Below, one piece after another: positions 62,791 to 64,000 of a stretch of 64,000 nucleotides of DNA. A program made the position numbers and the translations under genes. Where the stretch lies: NCBI RefSeq assembly GCF_000024125.1, contig NC_013222.1:2520501-2584500 (forward strand). The letters run 5' to 3'. The first letter of the stretch is position 1; every line of letters begins with the position of its first letter. A model generated the notes under the pieces. The model was not told the DNA's origin and did not search any database. It worked only from the letters and a program-made list of their open reading frames with translations. The stretch is from Robiginitalea biformata HTCC2501 (lineage in GTDB: Bacteria; Bacteroidota; Bacteroidia; Flavobacteriales; Flavobacteriaceae).

Positions 62791-63546
62791 TTATATCCGC
62801 ACCGGGATGCCTTGTTCCCTCAGGTAGGATTTCAATTCCGGGATCGGGATTTCGCCAAAATGGAAAACACTGGCCGCCAGGGCCGCGTCGGCGTTGCCCC
62901 TGGTAAACGTATCGGCAAAATGGCTTTTAGTCCCTGCCCCGCCGGAGGCAATCACGGGTACCGCCACCTCTCGGGCCATCCGGGCCAGCGCCTCGTTGGC
63001 AAAGCCGTTCTTGGTGCCGTCGTGGTCCATGCTGGTAAAGAGGATTTCCCCTGCGCCCCGATCCACGACCTCCCGGGCCCAGCTAAACAATTCCAGTTCC
63101 GTGGGTACCTTGCCGCCCACCAGGTGGATGCGCCACAGGCCATCCATCCATTTGGCGTCCAGGGCTGCAACGACGCACTGGGAACCGAACTTTGCCGCCA
63201 GTGTATCGATCAGTTCCGGGGACCGGACCGCCGATGAATTTACGGAAACCTTGTCGGCTCCGTTGTGCAAAAGTACATCCACGTCGGCAACCGAAGAAAT
63301 CCCGCCCCCGACGGTAAATGGGATATCGATCCGTTCGGCAACCCGGCGGACCAGGTGGGCCAGGGTTTTACGTTTTTCCTCCGTGGCCGAAATGTCCAGG
63401 AAAACCAGCTCGTCAGCACCTTCGCGGGCATACGCCTCGGCCAGGTCCACCGGATCGCCGGCGTCGCGCAGGTCCACAAAATTGACCCCCTTAACCGTTC
63501 GGCCGTCTTTGATATCCAGGCAGGGAATGATTCTTTTGGCCAGCAT
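62791..63546 (-). CDS. hisF: Imidazole glycerol phosphate synthase cyclase subunit
   Basis: The 251-residue TIM barrel starts [20 protein letters not shown] with the catalytic Asp in CLDI, has [20 protein letters not shown], and a second catalytic Asp in [12 protein letters not shown]. It closes the imidazole ring with ammonia from HisH, which is not in view. It begins two bases after the stop of a DinB-family gene. Confidence 0.97.
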   Translation of the reverse strand: MLAKRIIPCLDIKDGRTVKGVNFVDLRDAGDPVDLAEAYAREGADELVFLDISATEEKRKTLAHLVRRVAERIDIPFTVGGGISSVADVDVLLHNGADKVSVNSSAVRSPELIDTLAAKFGSQCVVAALDAKWMDGLWRIHLVGGKVPTELELFSWAREVVDRGAGEILFTSMDHDGTKNGFANEALARMAREVAVPVIASGGAGTKSHFADTFTRGNADAALAASVFHFGEIPIPELKSYLREQGIPVRI

Positions 63547-63548
63547 CC

Positions 63549-64000
63549 TCAGGAATTTTTGGTTGTCAGGTCCAGCCCGTCGTAAAAACCGAGTTGCTGC
63601 CCGGTACCAGCCTTGACGATAAAGGCAATCTGCCCGGTATGATAGCTCAGGTGTTCAACGGCGTGGATCACCAGGCCCATCCCGCTGAATGTAAACCCCT
63701 GGACATTTCGTTTTTCCAGTAAATCGGCTGCCTGGGCACCGCGGATAACGGCTTGGGCCTCACGCACGGTTTCCTGAAAGCCGGCCCATACCTCGGCCCT
63801 CCCGGATTGCTGCACGGCTTCGAACTCCATATCCCGCTCCCGGCTGTCGGGTGCTCCGCCCAGGCCACTGATAATGTATTGCCGGATATTCCCCGACAGA
63901 TGCAGCATCAGGTTGCCCACCGAATTCAAAACGCCATGCTCGCGGTGCCAGAACAAACCGTCCGGGACCTTCTCCATGCAAATGGCGAGCATTCGCACAG
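63549..64000 (-). CDS. DinB-family protein, N-terminus cut by window edge
   Basis: About 150 residues are visible. [17 protein letters not shown] and [20 protein letters not shown] carry the His ligands of the DinB/YfiT four-helix fold, which binds a metal and is often a thiol-linked transferase. The frame is open through the window end, and a GTG at 63998 is probably not the true start because the family has about 20 more residues. It is tightly coupled to hisF, an unusual neighbour. Confidence 0.85.
   Translation of the reverse strand, partial: VRMLAICMEKVPDGLFWHREHGVLNSVGNLMLHLSGNIRQYIISGLGGAPDSRERDMEFEAVQQSGRAEVWAGFQETVREAQAVIRGAQAADLLEKRNVQGFTFSGMGLVIHAVEHLSYHTGQIAFIVKAGTGQQLGFYDGLDLTTKNS

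Noticed and set aside
1..64000. tRNA, rRNA, CRISPR, insertion sequence or phage features
   Set aside because: Read through for cloverleaf T-arm patterns, regular repeats, transposase motifs and phage genes; none found. A covariance-model search would be decisive for small RNAs.

Overview
The window looks like chromosome of a GC-rich marine member of the Flavobacteriaceae. Robiginitalea is my best guess at genus level; this is inferred from gene content and an apparent GC in the mid-50s and was not checked by any search. The lineage signs are a short primary sigma factor of about 287 residues, promoter -7 elements matching TAnnTTTG, a CarboxypepD_reg-like TonB receptor, DUF5916, DUF2490, DUF6155 and DUF2461 proteins, YaiO-type barrels, MenB and many lipoprotein signals. 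I see no tRNA, rRNA, CRISPR array, insertion sequence or phage gene.

Layout. 1-9.1 kb: envelope and housekeeping genes (DUF2490 protein, a MORN-like secreted protein, a nucleoside-hydrolase-like protein, FKBP isomerase, Pcm, DUF5916 protein, EamA transporter, sorbosone-dehydrogenase-like lipoprotein). 9.3-12.6 kb: trehalose synthase fused to maltokinase, followed by an alcohol dehydrogenase remnant and OsmC. 13.4-14.3 kb: several possible microproteins. 14.5-17.6 kb: an SDR, a HELGH metallopeptidase and a GH3-family enzyme. 18.0-18.4 kb: a tandem pair of related 37-residue basic peptides. 19.3-29.5 kb: a long minus-strand run for molybdenum cofactor synthesis (moaD, moaA, mobA, MoeB-rhodanese, TSUP permease, moeA, xdhC, mocA) that continues into an amidohydrolase and a TonB receptor.

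29.6-38.1 kb: a VWA lipoprotein, a small membrane protein, a peptidoglycan-type trio (3D protein, amidase, M14 peptidase), menB, an SF2 helicase, GhrA and a DUF6155 protein. 38.2-39.4 kb: rpoD with a pair of tiny acidic peptides on the other strand. 39.6-48.6 kb: a tightly coupled six-gene operon (hybrid histidine kinase with receiver and Hpt, lone receiver, HEAT-repeat membrane protein, GT2 synthase, LtaS-like membrane phosphatase-fold protein with TPRs, TPR plus YaiO barrel). I read it as a phosphorelay-controlled, synthase-dependent exopolysaccharide machine; it is the best candidate here for an undescribed system.

48.8-64 kb: dipeptidase, thioesterase, aldehyde dehydrogenase, DUF2461, cysE-cysM, Dps, CorA, TruA, a MoxR-VWA pair and the end of a his operon (DinB, hisF, hisIE).

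Starts were moved downstream wherever a signal peptide, family N-terminus or overlap with the upstream stop favoured it. Tiny genes were found by reading the sequence directly and are given lower confidence.
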